A stretch of DNA of 64,000 nucleotides from an uncultured Bacteroidales bacterium (GTDB taxonomy: Bacteria > Bacteroidota > Bacteroidia > Bacteroidales > F082): assembly GCA_900318085.1 (NCBI GenBank), contig ONJF01000006.1, forward strand, positions 1-64,000. The letters are read 5' to 3'. A program made the translations under genes and the position numbers. Shown in pieces: positions 33,569 through 45,710 of the stretch (the first letter of the stretch is position 1; each line of letters starts with the position of its first letter). The notes beneath the pieces were generated by a model, which did not search any database, was not told the DNA's origin, and saw nothing but the letters and a program-made list of their open reading frames with translations.

Positions 33569-33956
33569 GGGGATGTATGGTTTTGACAGCAAGATGAATT
33601 GTCATGTAAGCATGCCGAGCCTCGCAGTGACGCTCGTTAATCTTGACTGCAAAAGAATAATTGGCACGCTTTCGCTGCCTAATCGAAGTACAGTAGATTA
33701 CTGGCTTAATCCGCTCATAAGGTGGGTGGACGAAACATCCCGCAGGTGGAGATGCCTGATTCCGGCCTGAGCACGGGGTGCTAATCAATTTCGGGATAGC
33801 TCGCGCGGAGCTCCGACGTGTGGGTGAGATTTAGGAGATAAGGTCGTGTTTAGGGCGTTCGCTCCCTTGCACGGCACGAAAACCAATAGCGGAATAAGCA
33901 TGTAGAAAGCCTGGGGGTTCCTTGTTTGGACGAGGGTTCGACTCCCTCCATCTCCA
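33569..33956 (+). ncRNA. ssrA: Transfer-messenger RNA
   Basis: 388 nt. The 5' end GGGGATGTATGGTTTTGAC and the 3' end GAGGGTTCGACTCCCTCCATCTCCA form the tRNA-like domain; acceptor GGGGATG pairs with CATCTCC with one wobble. The tag frame that ends in GCTTTCGCTGCCTAA (stop at 33680-33682) reads QKNNWHAFAA back to 33650. This differs from the ENNYALAA-type tag usual in the phylum, although the small final AA is kept. Rescues stalled ribosomes together with SmpB. Confidence 0.93.
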
Positions 33957-33966
33957 CTTTTTGAAC

Positions 33967-34004
33967 GCAAAAGCCATCGTTTTCGGTGGCTTTTGCCATT
34001 TTTT
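33967..34004 (+). terminator. tmRNA terminator
   Basis: 10-bp stem GCAAAAGCCA/TGGCTTTTGC with 10-nt loop and a T run at 33999-34004. Confidence 0.88.
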
Positions 34005-34028
34005 AGGCCATACAATCGAAAAAAACCG

Positions 34029-34036
34029 TACCTTTG
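34029..34036 (+). promoter_or_regulatory. -7 promoter element of guaB
   Basis: TACCTTTG, 23 nt before the ATG of guaB. Confidence 0.65.
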
Positions 34037-34044
34037 CAGATTAA

Positions 34045-35531
<1,487 letters not shown>

Positions 35532-35532
<1 letters not shown>

Positions 35533-35939
35533 TGAAGGCATCCATATCATTTCCTGAACTGCAAAACATCATTGCAGAAAAGGCCAATCAACAAATCGGA
35601 TTTGCTTTCGTTGACGGAAAGACGGTGCGCATCTCCTACCCTCTTAATCTTGGCTTCATCAAGAAAGACATCTCCGCCAACCTCATCATCAAAGAGCTGA
35701 TGGGCAGCGACCTATTGTTGCAACTTGACGCCGGCTTTGGCTCCGACACCATGCTCACCACCGTACTTGGCCTGCTGAAAGGCAAGGTGCCAGAAGGTCT
35801 GATCGAGAAAAGGCCCGACAGCCATCTGCTCCTACATCTCGGACAAATCGAACAGGTGCAATCCGTTTTCGAGAAGGTCGACGTCACCGACCTGCACGTC
35901 CTCACCGAAGGTCTCGAAGTGGAAGGCGCTTTGAAATAA
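35532..35939 (+). CDS. Conserved hypothetical protein coupled to guaB
   Basis: 135 residues, soluble, no signal peptide. Pattern of alternating hydrophobics (TVRISYPLNLGFIKKDISAN, LLLQLDAGFGSDTMLTTVLG) suggests an alpha/beta domain. I do not recognise the family. The 1-nt overlap with guaB implies translational coupling, but the sequence gives no hint of a nucleotide-metabolism role. Confidence 0.75.
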
Positions 35940-35991
35940 TATCCTACAATCCGCGTTTATTGAATTAACAAGCAAACAACGAATACCAGAA

Positions 35992-38010
35992 ATGAAAAAG
36001 TTCAACCTTTTGAAAACCTTTGTGTTGGCATCATTCCTCATGCCATCCATTTTTGCCTGCGCGCAGTCGAAACTCGACAAGCAGGTCTTGATGACCATCG
36101 GCGACCAAGACGTTACCGTGAAGGAGTTTTGCGACGTGTATTACAAGAACAACCTCAAGAGCGATGTCATCGAGAAGAAATCCGTTGACGAATACCTCGA
36201 CCTGTTCACCACTTTCCGCATGAAGGTGATGGAAGCCGAGCGTCTTCAGCTCGACACCAGCGCCAAATTCCAATCGGAACTGGCCGGCTACCGCAAGCAA
36301 CTCGCCAAGCCCTTCATGAGTAGCGACGACATTACCGAGGAACTCATCGAGGAGGCCTACCAACGCAAGCAGAAGGACATCCGCGCCTCGCACATCCTCA
36401 TCCGCTGCGACAAGAACGCCTTGCCTTCTGACACGCTGAAAGCCTACAACAAGGCCATGGACATCCGTAAGAAAGCCCTCAAAGGCGAGGATTTCGCCAA
36501 ACTCGCCGACCAATACTCCGACGACCCATCTGCCCGCGACGTCAAAGCCTCTGCCGAAGGACCTGCCCGTCCCGGCAACCACGGCGACCTCGGCTATTTC
36601 ACCGTCTTCGACATGGTCTACCCCTTTGAGACTGGTGCCTACAACACCAAAGAAGGAGAGATCTCGATGCCCGTGCGCAGCGACTTCGGCTACCATCTCA
36701 TCAAAGTGCAGAGCGTGACCGATGCCATGGGCAACATACAAGCCGCCCATATCTTCCTCCAACTGCCCTTCGACGCTCCAGAAGAAGATGTCGCCAACAT
36801 GAAACTGAAAGCCGACAACATCTATGCGCAGTTGATGGAGAAAGACGGCAAAAACTGGAACGAGATGGTGAAACAATACAGCGACGACAAAGGCACGGCG
36901 GCCAACAACGGCACTTTGAGCCAATTCACCGTCAGCCGCATCGTTCCCGAATTTATCGAAGCTTGCAAATCGGTAAAAGTCAACGAGATTGCAAAGCCCG
37001 TGCGCACCAACTACGGCTTCCACATCATCAAGCTGCTCAACACTTCTGGCGTATACTCCTTTGAGAAGGAAAGGCAAGGCCTCTCCGAACGCATCGAGAA
37101 AGACATGCGTTCAAAGAAGTCGGAAGAGCTGGTGCTCAAGCAAGTGCGCAATGAATACAAATTCAAGCAGAACGACAAGAACGTGGAGGCTTTCCTGGCC
37201 ACCGTCGACAGCACCATCTTGGACAAGGCCTACAAGCCTGCCGACAACGTGAAGATGAACGATGTCCTCTTCAGCCTACAAGGCGAACCCACCAAGGTGA
37301 GCGACTTCATCGACTACATCAACAACCACATGACCAAGCAACGTTTCGTCACGCCGGCCACCTACGCCTACCAACTCTATGAGAACTTCTGCAACGAGAC
37401 CGTGATGAACTACGCCGACAGCCACCTCGAGGAGAAATACCCCGAATTCAAGGCTTTGGTGCAAGAATACAAGGACGGCATCATGCTCTTCGACCTCATG
37501 AACCTCGAGGTGTGGGACAAGGCCGTCAAAGACACCCTCGGCCTGCAAGAGTTCCATGCCCGCAATGCCTCCAAATACATGTGGGGTGAACGCGCACAAG
37601 CCACCATCATCACCGTGACACGCCCCGAGTCGTTACCCGCAGTGAAAGCCTTGCTGGACAGCGGCATCGAACTCGACAGCCTGAAAAACGTCATCCTTCG
37701 CGACTCCATCAGATACACCTTCGTGCGCAAAAACTACTATCAGAGAGGCGACAACCAATATGTCGACCAAACCGAATGGAAAGTGGGCGTACGTAATGAA
37801 ATCCCTTCCACGGTCGACCAATCGACCACCATCGTGTGCATCAGGGATGTGCGCGGTCCCGAAGAAAAGACCCTCAGGGAAGCCCGCGGTCTCGTCACCT
37901 CCGACTATCAAGTGGAGCTTGAACAGAAGTGGGTGCAGGCCTTAAAGGAGCGCTATCCCGTGAAAATCAACGAGAAAGTCTTGGACAAAGTCAGAAAGAT
38001 GTATCAATGA
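35992..38010 (+). CDS. Periplasmic peptidyl-prolyl isomerase with two parvulin domains
   Basis: 672 residues, signal peptide MKKFNLLKTFVLASFLMPSIFACA. SurA-like N-terminal helical domain at about 25-125, then two PpiC/parvulin-type domains: KDIRASHILIRC ... GDLGYFTVFDMVYPFE ... VRSDFGYHLIKV, and QAAHIFLQLPF ... NGTLSQFTVSRIVPEF ... VRTNYGFHIIKL. A long helical C-terminal region follows. Likely folds outer-membrane proteins. Its stop overlaps the next start (ATGA), linking it to two further chaperone-like genes. Confidence 0.88.
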   Translation: MKKFNLLKTFVLASFLMPSIFACAQSKLDKQVLMTIGDQDVTVKEFCDVYYKNNLKSDVIEKKSVDEYLDLFTTFRMKVMEAERLQLDTSAKFQSELAGYRKQLAKPFMSSDDITEELIEEAYQRKQKDIRASHILIRCDKNALPSDTLKAYNKAMDIRKKALKGEDFAKLADQYSDDPSARDVKASAEGPARPGNHGDLGYFTVFDMVYPFETGAYNTKEGEISMPVRSDFGYHLIKVQSVTDAMGNIQAAHIFLQLPFDAPEEDVANMKLKADNIYAQLMEKDGKNWNEMVKQYSDDKGTAANNGTLSQFTVSRIVPEFIEACKSVKVNEIAKPVRTNYGFHIIKLLNTSGVYSFEKERQGLSERIEKDMRSKKSEELVLKQVRNEYKFKQNDKNVEAFLATVDSTILDKAYKPADNVKMNDVLFSLQGEPTKVSDFIDYINNHMTKQRFVTPATYAYQLYENFCNETVMNYADSHLEEKYPEFKALVQEYKDGIMLFDLMNLEVWDKAVKDTLGLQEFHARNASKYMWGERAQATIITVTRPESLPAVKALLDSGIELDSLKNVILRDSIRYTFVRKNYYQRGDNQYVDQTEWKVGVRNEIPSTVDQSTTIVCIRDVRGPEEKTLREARGLVTSDYQVELEQKWVQALKERYPVKINEKVLDKVRKMYQ

Positions 38011-38882
38011 GAAGGCTAGGCGTCATCGGCATCCTCCTTATGTTGCTGCTGGCAGGCTGCGACTATTTCCAGAAGAGTTCGAAGGAAGTGGTGGTGGCCG
38101 AATGCTACGGCAAGTACCTCTATGAGTCGGACCTCAACGGCATCGTGCCCGAAGGTACGCCTATCTTGGACAGTATCCAGCGCGTCAGCAACTTCATCGA
38201 CTCGTGGGTCAGGCGACAAGTCCTCCTCCACCAAGCCGAGAACAACCTTGACAAAAACGCGCTCGACCTCGACAAGCAGATGGAGGAATACCGCAACTCG
38301 CTCGTCGTCTACGCCTACGAAAGCCAACTCATCAACCAGAAATTGGACACCCTCGTCAGCGAAGATGAAATCGCCGACTACTACGAACAAAACAAGGAAG
38401 ACTTCCAACTGCGCAACACTATGGTAAGGGTGGCCTACGTCATCACGCAAGGCGACAGCAAACAAATTGCAGACCTCAAGAAACTGATGAGCAACCCCGA
38501 CACGCTGATGTTGCAAAACATCGACATCCTGGCCACCTACTACGCAGCCAAGAGCTATTTGGACGTCGACCAATGGATGCGTTTGGACGAGCTGACCAAC
38601 ATCATACCCATCGAGATCTTTAATGCGGAGAGCTTCTTGAAAAAGAACAAGTTCGTCTGCTTCGAAGCGAACGATTACACCTATATGGTGCGCTTTGTCG
38701 ACTACCTCCTGGAAGAGAGCACATCGCCTTTGGAGATGGTACGCGACAACATCAAGAGCGTCATCCTCGCCCAGCGCAAACAGGCCTTGATCGAGAAGAT
38801 GCAGACATCCATCTATGAGAAAGCGAAGAAAGAGCACGCCTTTGAAGTGTATGTTGGGTCTCCTACCTTGAATGCGGAATGA
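38007..38882 (+). CDS. Lipoprotein with SurA-like N-domain (no parvulin domain seen)
   Basis: 291 residues from the ATG at 38007 overlapping the previous stop. Lipobox LLLAGC with Cys at residue 16. The region IDSWVRRQVLLHQAEN and DEIADYYEQNKEDFQLRNTM is typical of the helical chaperone domain and linker that precedes PpiC in SurA/PrsA proteins, but the conserved parvulin Gly/His motifs are absent. The final residues NAE and the stop are encoded by a GAATGNN heptamer tract. Sandwiched between two isomerase genes, probably a working partner in outer-membrane protein folding. Confidence 0.72.
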   Translation: MRRLGVIGILLMLLLAGCDYFQKSSKEVVVAECYGKYLYESDLNGIVPEGTPILDSIQRVSNFIDSWVRRQVLLHQAENNLDKNALDLDKQMEEYRNSLVVYAYESQLINQKLDTLVSEDEIADYYEQNKEDFQLRNTMVRVAYVITQGDSKQIADLKKLMSNPDTLMLQNIDILATYYAAKSYLDVDQWMRLDELTNIIPIEIFNAESFLKKNKFVCFEANDYTYMVRFVDYLLEESTSPLEMVRDNIKSVILAQRKQALIEKMQTSIYEKAKKEHAFEVYVGSPTLNAE

Positions 38883-38943
38883 GGAATGCTGAATGTGGAA
38901 TGAATCGTTAAATCTTGAATTTTGAATCTTTGAATCCTGAAAT
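38870..38943 (+). repeat. Heptamer tract, GAATGNN then TTGAATC type
   Basis: GAATGCG, GAATGAG, GAATGCT, GAATGTG, GAATGAA in exact 7-nt steps (38870-38904), then GAAT/GAAA at 38917, 38924, 38932 and 38939. It covers the stop of the upstream lipoprotein gene and reaches the start of the next gene. Confidence 0.85.
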
Positions 38944-38944
38944 A

Positions 38945-40320
38945 ATGAAAAGAAACTGGATTATCATAGCACTACTGTTTTTGGCTCTGCCGATGATGGC
39001 ACAAAACCGTGAGCCTCAAGTGGTCGACAAGGTGGTGGCCGTAGTCGGAAAGAACATCATCCTGCAATCCGACATTGAGAACCAATACATCCAATACCGC
39101 CTTCAAGGCATGGCCGAAGGCACCGGTCAAGAAGTGCGCACACGCATCTTGGAAGACCTGATGCTCCAAAAACTCATGCTCAACCAGGCTGAAATGGACA
39201 GTATCACCGTCACCGACGACCAAGTGGACGCCGAGTTGAACAGAAGAATCCAAAGGATCGTGAGCCGCTTTGGTTCGCAGGAAAAGTTGGAAGCCCAATT
39301 CGGCAAAACAATGTCGGAAATCAAGGACGAAGTGCGCCATGCCACCAAAGACGAGATGCTTCAGGAGCAAGTGCAGGTCAAAATCATGGACAATGTGGTG
39401 GTGACGCCCAAAGAGGTGCGTAACTTCTACAACGACATCCCCAAGGACAGCCTGCCCACCATCCAGCCCAGCTACGAGATTGTGCAAATCGTGAAGCGTC
39501 CGCCTGTCAGCATCGACGAGAAACTGCAGGTGAAAGACCGCCTCTACCAGATCCGCAAGCGCATCCTCGATGGCGAGAGCAGCTTCTCCACCATGGCCGT
39601 ACTCTACTCCGAAGACAAGGGGTCGGCCCGTCAGGGCGGCGAGCTTGGATTAACAGGCAAAGGCGTATGGGCACAAGAATTCGAGAATGTGGCCTTTAAC
39701 CTTCGTGATGGTGAAATCTCGGATGTGGTAGAGACGGAATTTGGTTTCCATATCATCCAGTTGATTGAGCGCAAGGGCGAGACTGTCAACTGCCGCCACA
39801 TCCTGCTTACGGCCAAAGTTCCCGTTGAAGCCCTTGAAAGAGCCCATAACCAACTCGATTCAGTGGCACAACTCATCCGCAATGGCGACATGACCTTCGA
39901 AGAAGCCTGCAAGAAATTCAGCGACGACGACTCGAAGAACAACGGCGGCTACATCACCAATGCTGCCACAAGTGGAAACTGGCTTAGTCTGCAAGAAATG
40001 AATGATTTTGGAGAATACTATCCTGAATACAAGAACCTCGCCTTCGTCATCAGCCACCTCGAAGTGGGCGAGCTCAGCGACCCGGTGCCGATGACCACCA
40101 ACGAGAACAACGACGCCTTCCGCCTCGTCATGGTGAAACGGAAGACCGAAGCCCATCAGGCCAACCTCAAGGATGACTACAGTCTCATCCAAAACTGGGC
40201 CATGGGCCAGAAACGCCAAGAAGCCATCGGCAAATGGGTGAAAGACAAGGCCGCCAAAGCCTATATCCGCTTGGACGACTCCTACAAGAACAACAATTTT
40301 TACTACGATTGGAACTTTCA

Positions 40321-40324
<4 letters not shown>
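38945..40324 (+). CDS. SurA-like periplasmic peptidyl-prolyl isomerase
   Basis: 459 residues from the ATG at 38945, where a signal peptide starts (MKRNWIIIALLFLALPMMAQ). SurA N-domain (VVDKVVAVVGKNIILQSDIE, an almost canonical SurA opening) followed by two parvulin domains (SYEIVQIVKRPP ... GGELGLTGKGVWAQEFENVA ... ETEFGFHIIQLIE, and NCRHILLTAKV ... NNGGYITNAATSGNW). Role: chaperone for outer-membrane beta-barrels. Stop overlaps the MoxR start by 4 nt. Confidence 0.9.
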
Positions 40325-41286
<962 letters not shown>

Positions 41287-41297
41287 AAGTAAAAACA

Positions 41298-41360
41298 GGT
41301 CCCTGAGCCTGTCGAAGGGCCGTTCGTTCTGGTAACGGCCCTTCGACAAGCTCAGGGACC
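41298..41360. terminator. R1 inverted repeat between convergent genes
   Basis: 25-nt arms (GGTCCCTGAG..., ...CTCAGGGACC) with one mismatch and a 13-nt loop, between the MoxR stop (41286) and the DUF4249-like stop (41377). A stem of this stability probably ends transcription from both sides. One arm recurs at 12564-12588. Confidence 0.75.
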
Positions 41361-41376
41361 TTGGTTTTCTTGGTTT

Positions 41377-42402
41377 TTATTCTCCCCCAATAAATTTGAA
41401 ACGCCAGTGGCGCATGGCCACGAGGTCTGGTACAGTCTCGCCTGCCAGCCTTACCCTGCGCCTCATCGTCATCCGTGACGAGAACACGCCATAGCCACCG
41501 TCGATGAGCGAAAACTCGTTGTCGCCCTGCGAGAAACCGTTTTCGGTATTGTTGTTGTAGACATATTGGCGCAGGTTCTCGCCACCTGCCACGATGGTGA
41601 CTTCGGCGGGATAGTCACCGATAAAGCGCTGCACATCAAGCAAAGTGGTATCGTCGCCCACGAATTCTCTCAAATTCGCATAAAAGTCCTCAGGACGATA
41701 TAGGATCACATAGGCATCGCCATTCATGTGCATGGAGAAATCATCATCGGTGAAGGTGCCCACCTCCCACGACATGGTGCGAGGCACCGAGTCGCCGTCG
41801 GGCTCTCTTTGTTCCAAGAAAGTAAACGAGAACGTAACCTGATAGAACGCGCCTTTGACGGCTGGACGAAACAGGAACTGGCGCGACACGGCACCGATGT
41901 ATTCCTTGGAAAAATTGAGGGCCAAACTCTGCACCTCGAATTTGTCGTTGCCCACGAGGTCGGCTTTGGTGGTCAGGACCCTGTCGGGAAGGACGACCTT
42001 CAGGCAATAGCTGTACTGATTGTTCTTGGTATTCTGGCCGAGAGGCTCTGTAGTGTAATACAGTTTCTGGCTGGGACCATAAAAAATACCGGGCTGTTTG
42101 TTGTGGATGGTAACGGTGTCGAGCACGATTTCACGGATGCTGTCGTCGTTACAGTACTCCACGAGACGGACATCCAGTTTGCCGGGGTAGTTGCTCGAGT
42201 CGGGGTTCTGCGCCACCTGATAGGCATCGCCTTGCACATAAAACACCCTAGTAATCTTGATAAAATTGGTGTCGGCATTGGCGTCGAGGAGACCGTATAT
42301 GACGGGCACCTGCTTATAGTCAGCATAGAGGTCGATGTCGGTAGAGCAAGCCCCGAGAAGGCATGCCCACGACAGGCAAAGGACTATCAGAAACCTATTC
42401 AT
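41377..42402 (-). CDS. DUF4249-like lipoprotein
   Basis: 341 residues; lipobox LLGAC in MNRFLIVLCLSWACLLGAC, Cys19. The mature part (PVIYGLLDANADTNFIKITR, KLDVRLVEYCNDDSIREIVL) resembles DUF4249 proteins, outer-membrane-associated lipoproteins found near surface-protein genes in Bacteroidota; that match is from memory and moderate. Function unknown. A TATTATTG element is upstream on the minus strand within 42403-42485. Confidence 0.65.
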   Translation of the reverse strand: MNRFLIVLCLSWACLLGACSTDIDLYADYKQVPVIYGLLDANADTNFIKITRVFYVQGDAYQVAQNPDSSNYPGKLDVRLVEYCNDDSIREIVLDTVTIHNKQPGIFYGPSQKLYYTTEPLGQNTKNNQYSYCLKVVLPDRVLTTKADLVGNDKFEVQSLALNFSKEYIGAVSRQFLFRPAVKGAFYQVTFSFTFLEQREPDGDSVPRTMSWEVGTFTDDDFSMHMNGDAYVILYRPEDFYANLREFVGDDTTLLDVQRFIGDYPAEVTIVAGGENLRQYVYNNNTENGFSQGDNEFSLIDGGYGVFSSRMTMRRRVRLAGETVPDLVAMRHWRFKFIGGE

Positions 42403-42485
42403 AGCGTATCATTCAGTTCTTTTACGCTGCAATAATACGAAAAACACTTGTTTCAAACAAATTTTTTCCGTTTTATTTTTGAATC
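42403..42485 (-). repeat. Intergenic repeat, copy 1
   Basis: Highly similar to 44047-44131: GCGTATCATTCAG, ACGCTGCAATAATACGAA, CAAATTTTTTCCGTTTTA. Both copies sit just past the end of a T9SS paralogue and contain a minus-strand TATTATTG that may be the promoter of the next gene. Confidence 0.75.
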
Positions 42486-44018
42486 TTACTCCTTTACCAC
42501 CTTATCCGAGAACACCTGTCCGTCCTCCATGGCGACGCGGAGCGTGTAGGTGCCGGCAGGCAGTTGGCCGAGGTCGAAGGTCTCGAAGGCGTTGCCTTGC
42601 GAGCGCACGAGTCGGCCTTGCAGGTCGTAGAGTTCGATTTGTTTGGGATGCACGTCAGGCGAGTACTGCAGGTGGAGTTGGTCTTGGGCGGGGATGGGGT
42701 AGAACATGTAGGGGCGCACCTCCATGCCTCCCTTTACTGAAGCGGGAATACCGTCGTGGGTGAGGAGAACATGGATAGCACTTTCCTGGGTCCAGGAACA
42801 AACGAAACCATTTATCATGCCTTCTTCGTCCTCGACCGTGATGGACATGTCTGTCCCATAGGGATTGGCATTCAGCAGTTCATCTGGCGTCTCGCAATAG
42901 CGTTTCCACTCCACATTGAGGTTGGGGTCCATCTTAACCACTGTCATCCAAAACTTGGGCGGCATGCCCATTTCCCGATAAAGGAGATAAACTGTGCCAT
43001 CGGGCATCTTTTGGAAACCGAAGCATTTTGCTGTGGCATCTGTGCCAGGATAGTCGTTGAACTGTACAAGTGCCTTTCTCTGCATGGTGCGCAAGTCGTA
43101 GCGAGCAGCGGCTACGCCATATTCCGGCGTCACGCCTTGTTCAAATCGTTCATAATAAGCTGCCACAAGCAGGTCATCTCCATCAGGGACAACAAATGTA
43201 GAGTTGGAATTGGAAGAGTAAAAATCGAAAGTCTCTTCTATAATTGGATTCACCGACCCATATATGACCTTATTGATGATATAGGTGTTCTTTAGTTGGA
43301 AAGTTGAATCAAGCACATAGAAGTTCAGGTTTCCGTTACCGCCCTTCCTCCATTGGCAGTATTCCAAGGGCGACTCCTTATACACTTCCATTGACCTAAT
43401 GTAATTTTGGGACCCGGGGATTATTGCATCGTACAGCAGGTTGCCCTCAACATCGTAACGTGCGATGTGTCCTTCATATTCACCAGGATTGGTCGTCCTA
43501 TAGTACTTTATAATCATATTACCTTGACAATCCAAAAATTGACTATAAATATCTCCAGAAGCTTCGCCTTCACACAGCGGAACAACCACATCAAGTTCAT
43601 GGTCGACGCGAAGGTCGCCATCAGTGAAGTGTGCGATGCGGAGTTGGGTGTTGCCTTCGCCATCGGGTTCGATGTTGGCTCGTATGTTACCCTCGCCTCG
43701 AGGGTCTCTGGCATACAGATAGAATGGAGGCATGGTGTCTGCCAAGAAAAGCGTATCGGTGACTTGCAAAGTGGACGGCGATATCCTAAAGACATAATCG
43801 CCCAAAACCTGTACATCAGCGCCATTAGGATCATTGCTGTGAGCTACGACGATGTCAGTAACAATGTCACCGTTACGTTGCTGTAGCATATTCAAAACAT
43901 TACATATATTCCATTCCAAAGGGTGAGATGCAACTACTGTATTGGAATCCTGGGCTCGAGCGACAAATGACACCAAGGCCATGGCAATGACGGAGAATAA
44001 TAATCTCTTTGTTTTCAT
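42486..44018 (-). CDS. T9SS type A sorting-domain protein, paralogue A
   Basis: 510 residues, signal peptide MKTKRLLFSVIAMALVSFVARAQ. The body is a repetitive beta protein (LNMLQQRNGDIV, YARDPRGEGNIRANIEPDGE, ARYDLRTMQRKALVQFNDYPG). It ends with a type A T9SS C-terminal signal: LYDLQGRLVRSQGNAFETFD, LPAGTYTLRVAMEDGQ, FSDKVVKE. It would be exported by Sec, then passed across the outer membrane by T9SS. Ligand or enzymatic role not evident. One of three tandem paralogues. Confidence 0.8.
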   Translation of the reverse strand: MKTKRLLFSVIAMALVSFVARAQDSNTVVASHPLEWNICNVLNMLQQRNGDIVTDIVVAHSNDPNGADVQVLGDYVFRISPSTLQVTDTLFLADTMPPFYLYARDPRGEGNIRANIEPDGEGNTQLRIAHFTDGDLRVDHELDVVVPLCEGEASGDIYSQFLDCQGNMIIKYYRTTNPGEYEGHIARYDVEGNLLYDAIIPGSQNYIRSMEVYKESPLEYCQWRKGGNGNLNFYVLDSTFQLKNTYIINKVIYGSVNPIIEETFDFYSSNSNSTFVVPDGDDLLVAAYYERFEQGVTPEYGVAAARYDLRTMQRKALVQFNDYPGTDATAKCFGFQKMPDGTVYLLYREMGMPPKFWMTVVKMDPNLNVEWKRYCETPDELLNANPYGTDMSITVEDEEGMINGFVCSWTQESAIHVLLTHDGIPASVKGGMEVRPYMFYPIPAQDQLHLQYSPDVHPKQIELYDLQGRLVRSQGNAFETFDLGQLPAGTYTLRVAMEDGQVFSDKVVKE

Positions 44019-44046
44019 GGTAATTTGTTTTATTGATTAACTATTC

Positions 44047-44131
44047 AATGCGTATCATTCAGTTTGTTTACGCTGCAATAATACGAAGAATATTTGTTTT
44101 AAACAAATTTTTTCCGTTTTATTTTTGAATC
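44047..44131 (-). repeat. Intergenic repeat, copy 2
   Basis: Copy of 42403-42485; marks the duplicated unit as CTD plus downstream intergenic DNA. Confidence 0.75.
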
Positions 44132-45688
44132 TTACTCCTTCACCACCTTATCCGAGAACACCTGTCCGTCTTCCATGGCGACGCGGAGCGTGTAGGTGCC
44201 GGCGGGCAGTGGGCCGAGGTCGAAGGTTTCGAAGGCGTTGCCTTGCGAGCGCACGAGACGGCCTTGCAGGTCGTAGAGCTCGATTTGCTTGGGTTGCACG
44301 TCGGGCGAGTACTGCAGGCGGAGTTGGTCTTGGGCTGGGTTGGGGTAGAACATATAGGGGCGGACCAAAATGCCTTGCTCTTCAACGCTTGTTATGTCTC
44401 CATCGGTGAGAAAGAAGAAGAAAAGGCCTCCGTGATGAGTTTGATTGTCACGACTTAATCCAGCAATATAAACACCCGTTTCGTTGCCATCATCATTCAA
44501 CAAACCAGAATACCAAGCCATGACAGGCTCTGCCTTGAGCGATTGAGGTTCATAACAATAACGTCTCCATAGCACATTCAAGTCCCTGTCCATCTTCACC
44601 GCCACCATGTGTCGCGTAGAGCTGGCGTCGAACTCCTGATACACTAGATACACATTGCCGTTGGATGTTTTTTGGAGACACATAATCTTTGATTCAGTTG
44701 TAGGCCCAGGCCAATCGTTGAAATACGCCAACGCCTTGCGTTGCATGGTTCGCAATTCATAACGGGCCACGGCCGCCCCGTTCTCCTGATAGTTTTGCAC
44801 CCAACCAGAATCACTACTATAAGGAGCAGCAGCCAGAACATCCCCATCGTCGAAAACGACAAAGGTAGAATTGAGATTGCTGTCTTGAAAAACGAATTGC
44901 TCATACACCTGCATGTGGTTCTGTTCGTAAAACACGTCACGCAACACATGATTGACAACATGGTAGTTTTTTACTTGAAACATGGAATCAAGGACATAGA
45001 CGAGAAGGTTCTCATCCTCGTTTTTTTTCCATTGATAATATTGCTTCGGTGTTGACTCAAACTCACCCATTGTTCCCAGGAAATTCTGGCTTTCTGGCAA
45101 TTCGGTGATGTGTTTTAAGGTGCCGTCAAGGCCATATCGGGCGATGTGGCAAACATAGTTCTCATCTCCATGTTCGGTGTAGAATTTCACAATCAAATCC
45201 CCCTGACTGTCAACCATGTAACTATCGGTAGCATCGTAGGCAATGCTGTCAAACAAGGGAACCACTACATCCTCATCATGATTGATAAGCAGGTTGTCGT
45301 CGGAAAAGTGGGAGATGCGCAGGTTCATTCCTCCATAGCCGTCCTGTTCGATGTTGACCCGCAAGTTACCTTCGCCTCGCGGGTCCTGGGCAAACAGGTG
45401 TTTTGGCGGAATGCTGTCAGCCACGAACAGCGAGTCGGTAAATTGGAGACAACTTGGCGACACCTTGTAAAAGGTATTGCCTAAAATGATTATGTCCATT
45501 TGTCCTCCAGGAATTATAATAATGGTTTCGGCGACAAGGTCTCCATCTCGTTGTTGCAATATTTTGCTCCGAAACAGAACGTTATCGTAGCCAGGATTGT
45601 GAAACGGGATAAAGTCCATGCTTACGTCTTGGGCGTGGACTATGCTTGCAACTAGCAGCCAACTTATAAGTATCAGTATTTTCTTCAT
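44132..45688 (-). CDS. T9SS type A sorting-domain protein, paralogue B
   Basis: 518 residues, signal peptide MKKILILISWLLVASIVHAQ. The same architecture as paralogue A: ILQQRDGDLVAETIII, FAQDPRGEGNLRVNIEQDGY, ARYELRTMQRKALAYFNDWPG. The sorting domain is identical to that of paralogue A for the last 50 or so residues while the bodies have diverged to about half identity. Promoter element TATTTTTG at 45729-45722. Confidence 0.8.
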   Translation of the reverse strand: MKKILILISWLLVASIVHAQDVSMDFIPFHNPGYDNVLFRSKILQQRDGDLVAETIIIIPGGQMDIIILGNTFYKVSPSCLQFTDSLFVADSIPPKHLFAQDPRGEGNLRVNIEQDGYGGMNLRISHFSDDNLLINHDEDVVVPLFDSIAYDATDSYMVDSQGDLIVKFYTEHGDENYVCHIARYGLDGTLKHITELPESQNFLGTMGEFESTPKQYYQWKKNEDENLLVYVLDSMFQVKNYHVVNHVLRDVFYEQNHMQVYEQFVFQDSNLNSTFVVFDDGDVLAAAPYSSDSGWVQNYQENGAAVARYELRTMQRKALAYFNDWPGPTTESKIMCLQKTSNGNVYLVYQEFDASSTRHMVAVKMDRDLNVLWRRYCYEPQSLKAEPVMAWYSGLLNDDGNETGVYIAGLSRDNQTHHGGLFFFFLTDGDITSVEEQGILVRPYMFYPNPAQDQLRLQYSPDVQPKQIELYDLQGRLVRSQGNAFETFDLGPLPAGTYTLRVAMEDGQVFSDKVVKE

Positions 45689-45710
45689 AGTTGTATTGTT
45701 TTACATAGTG

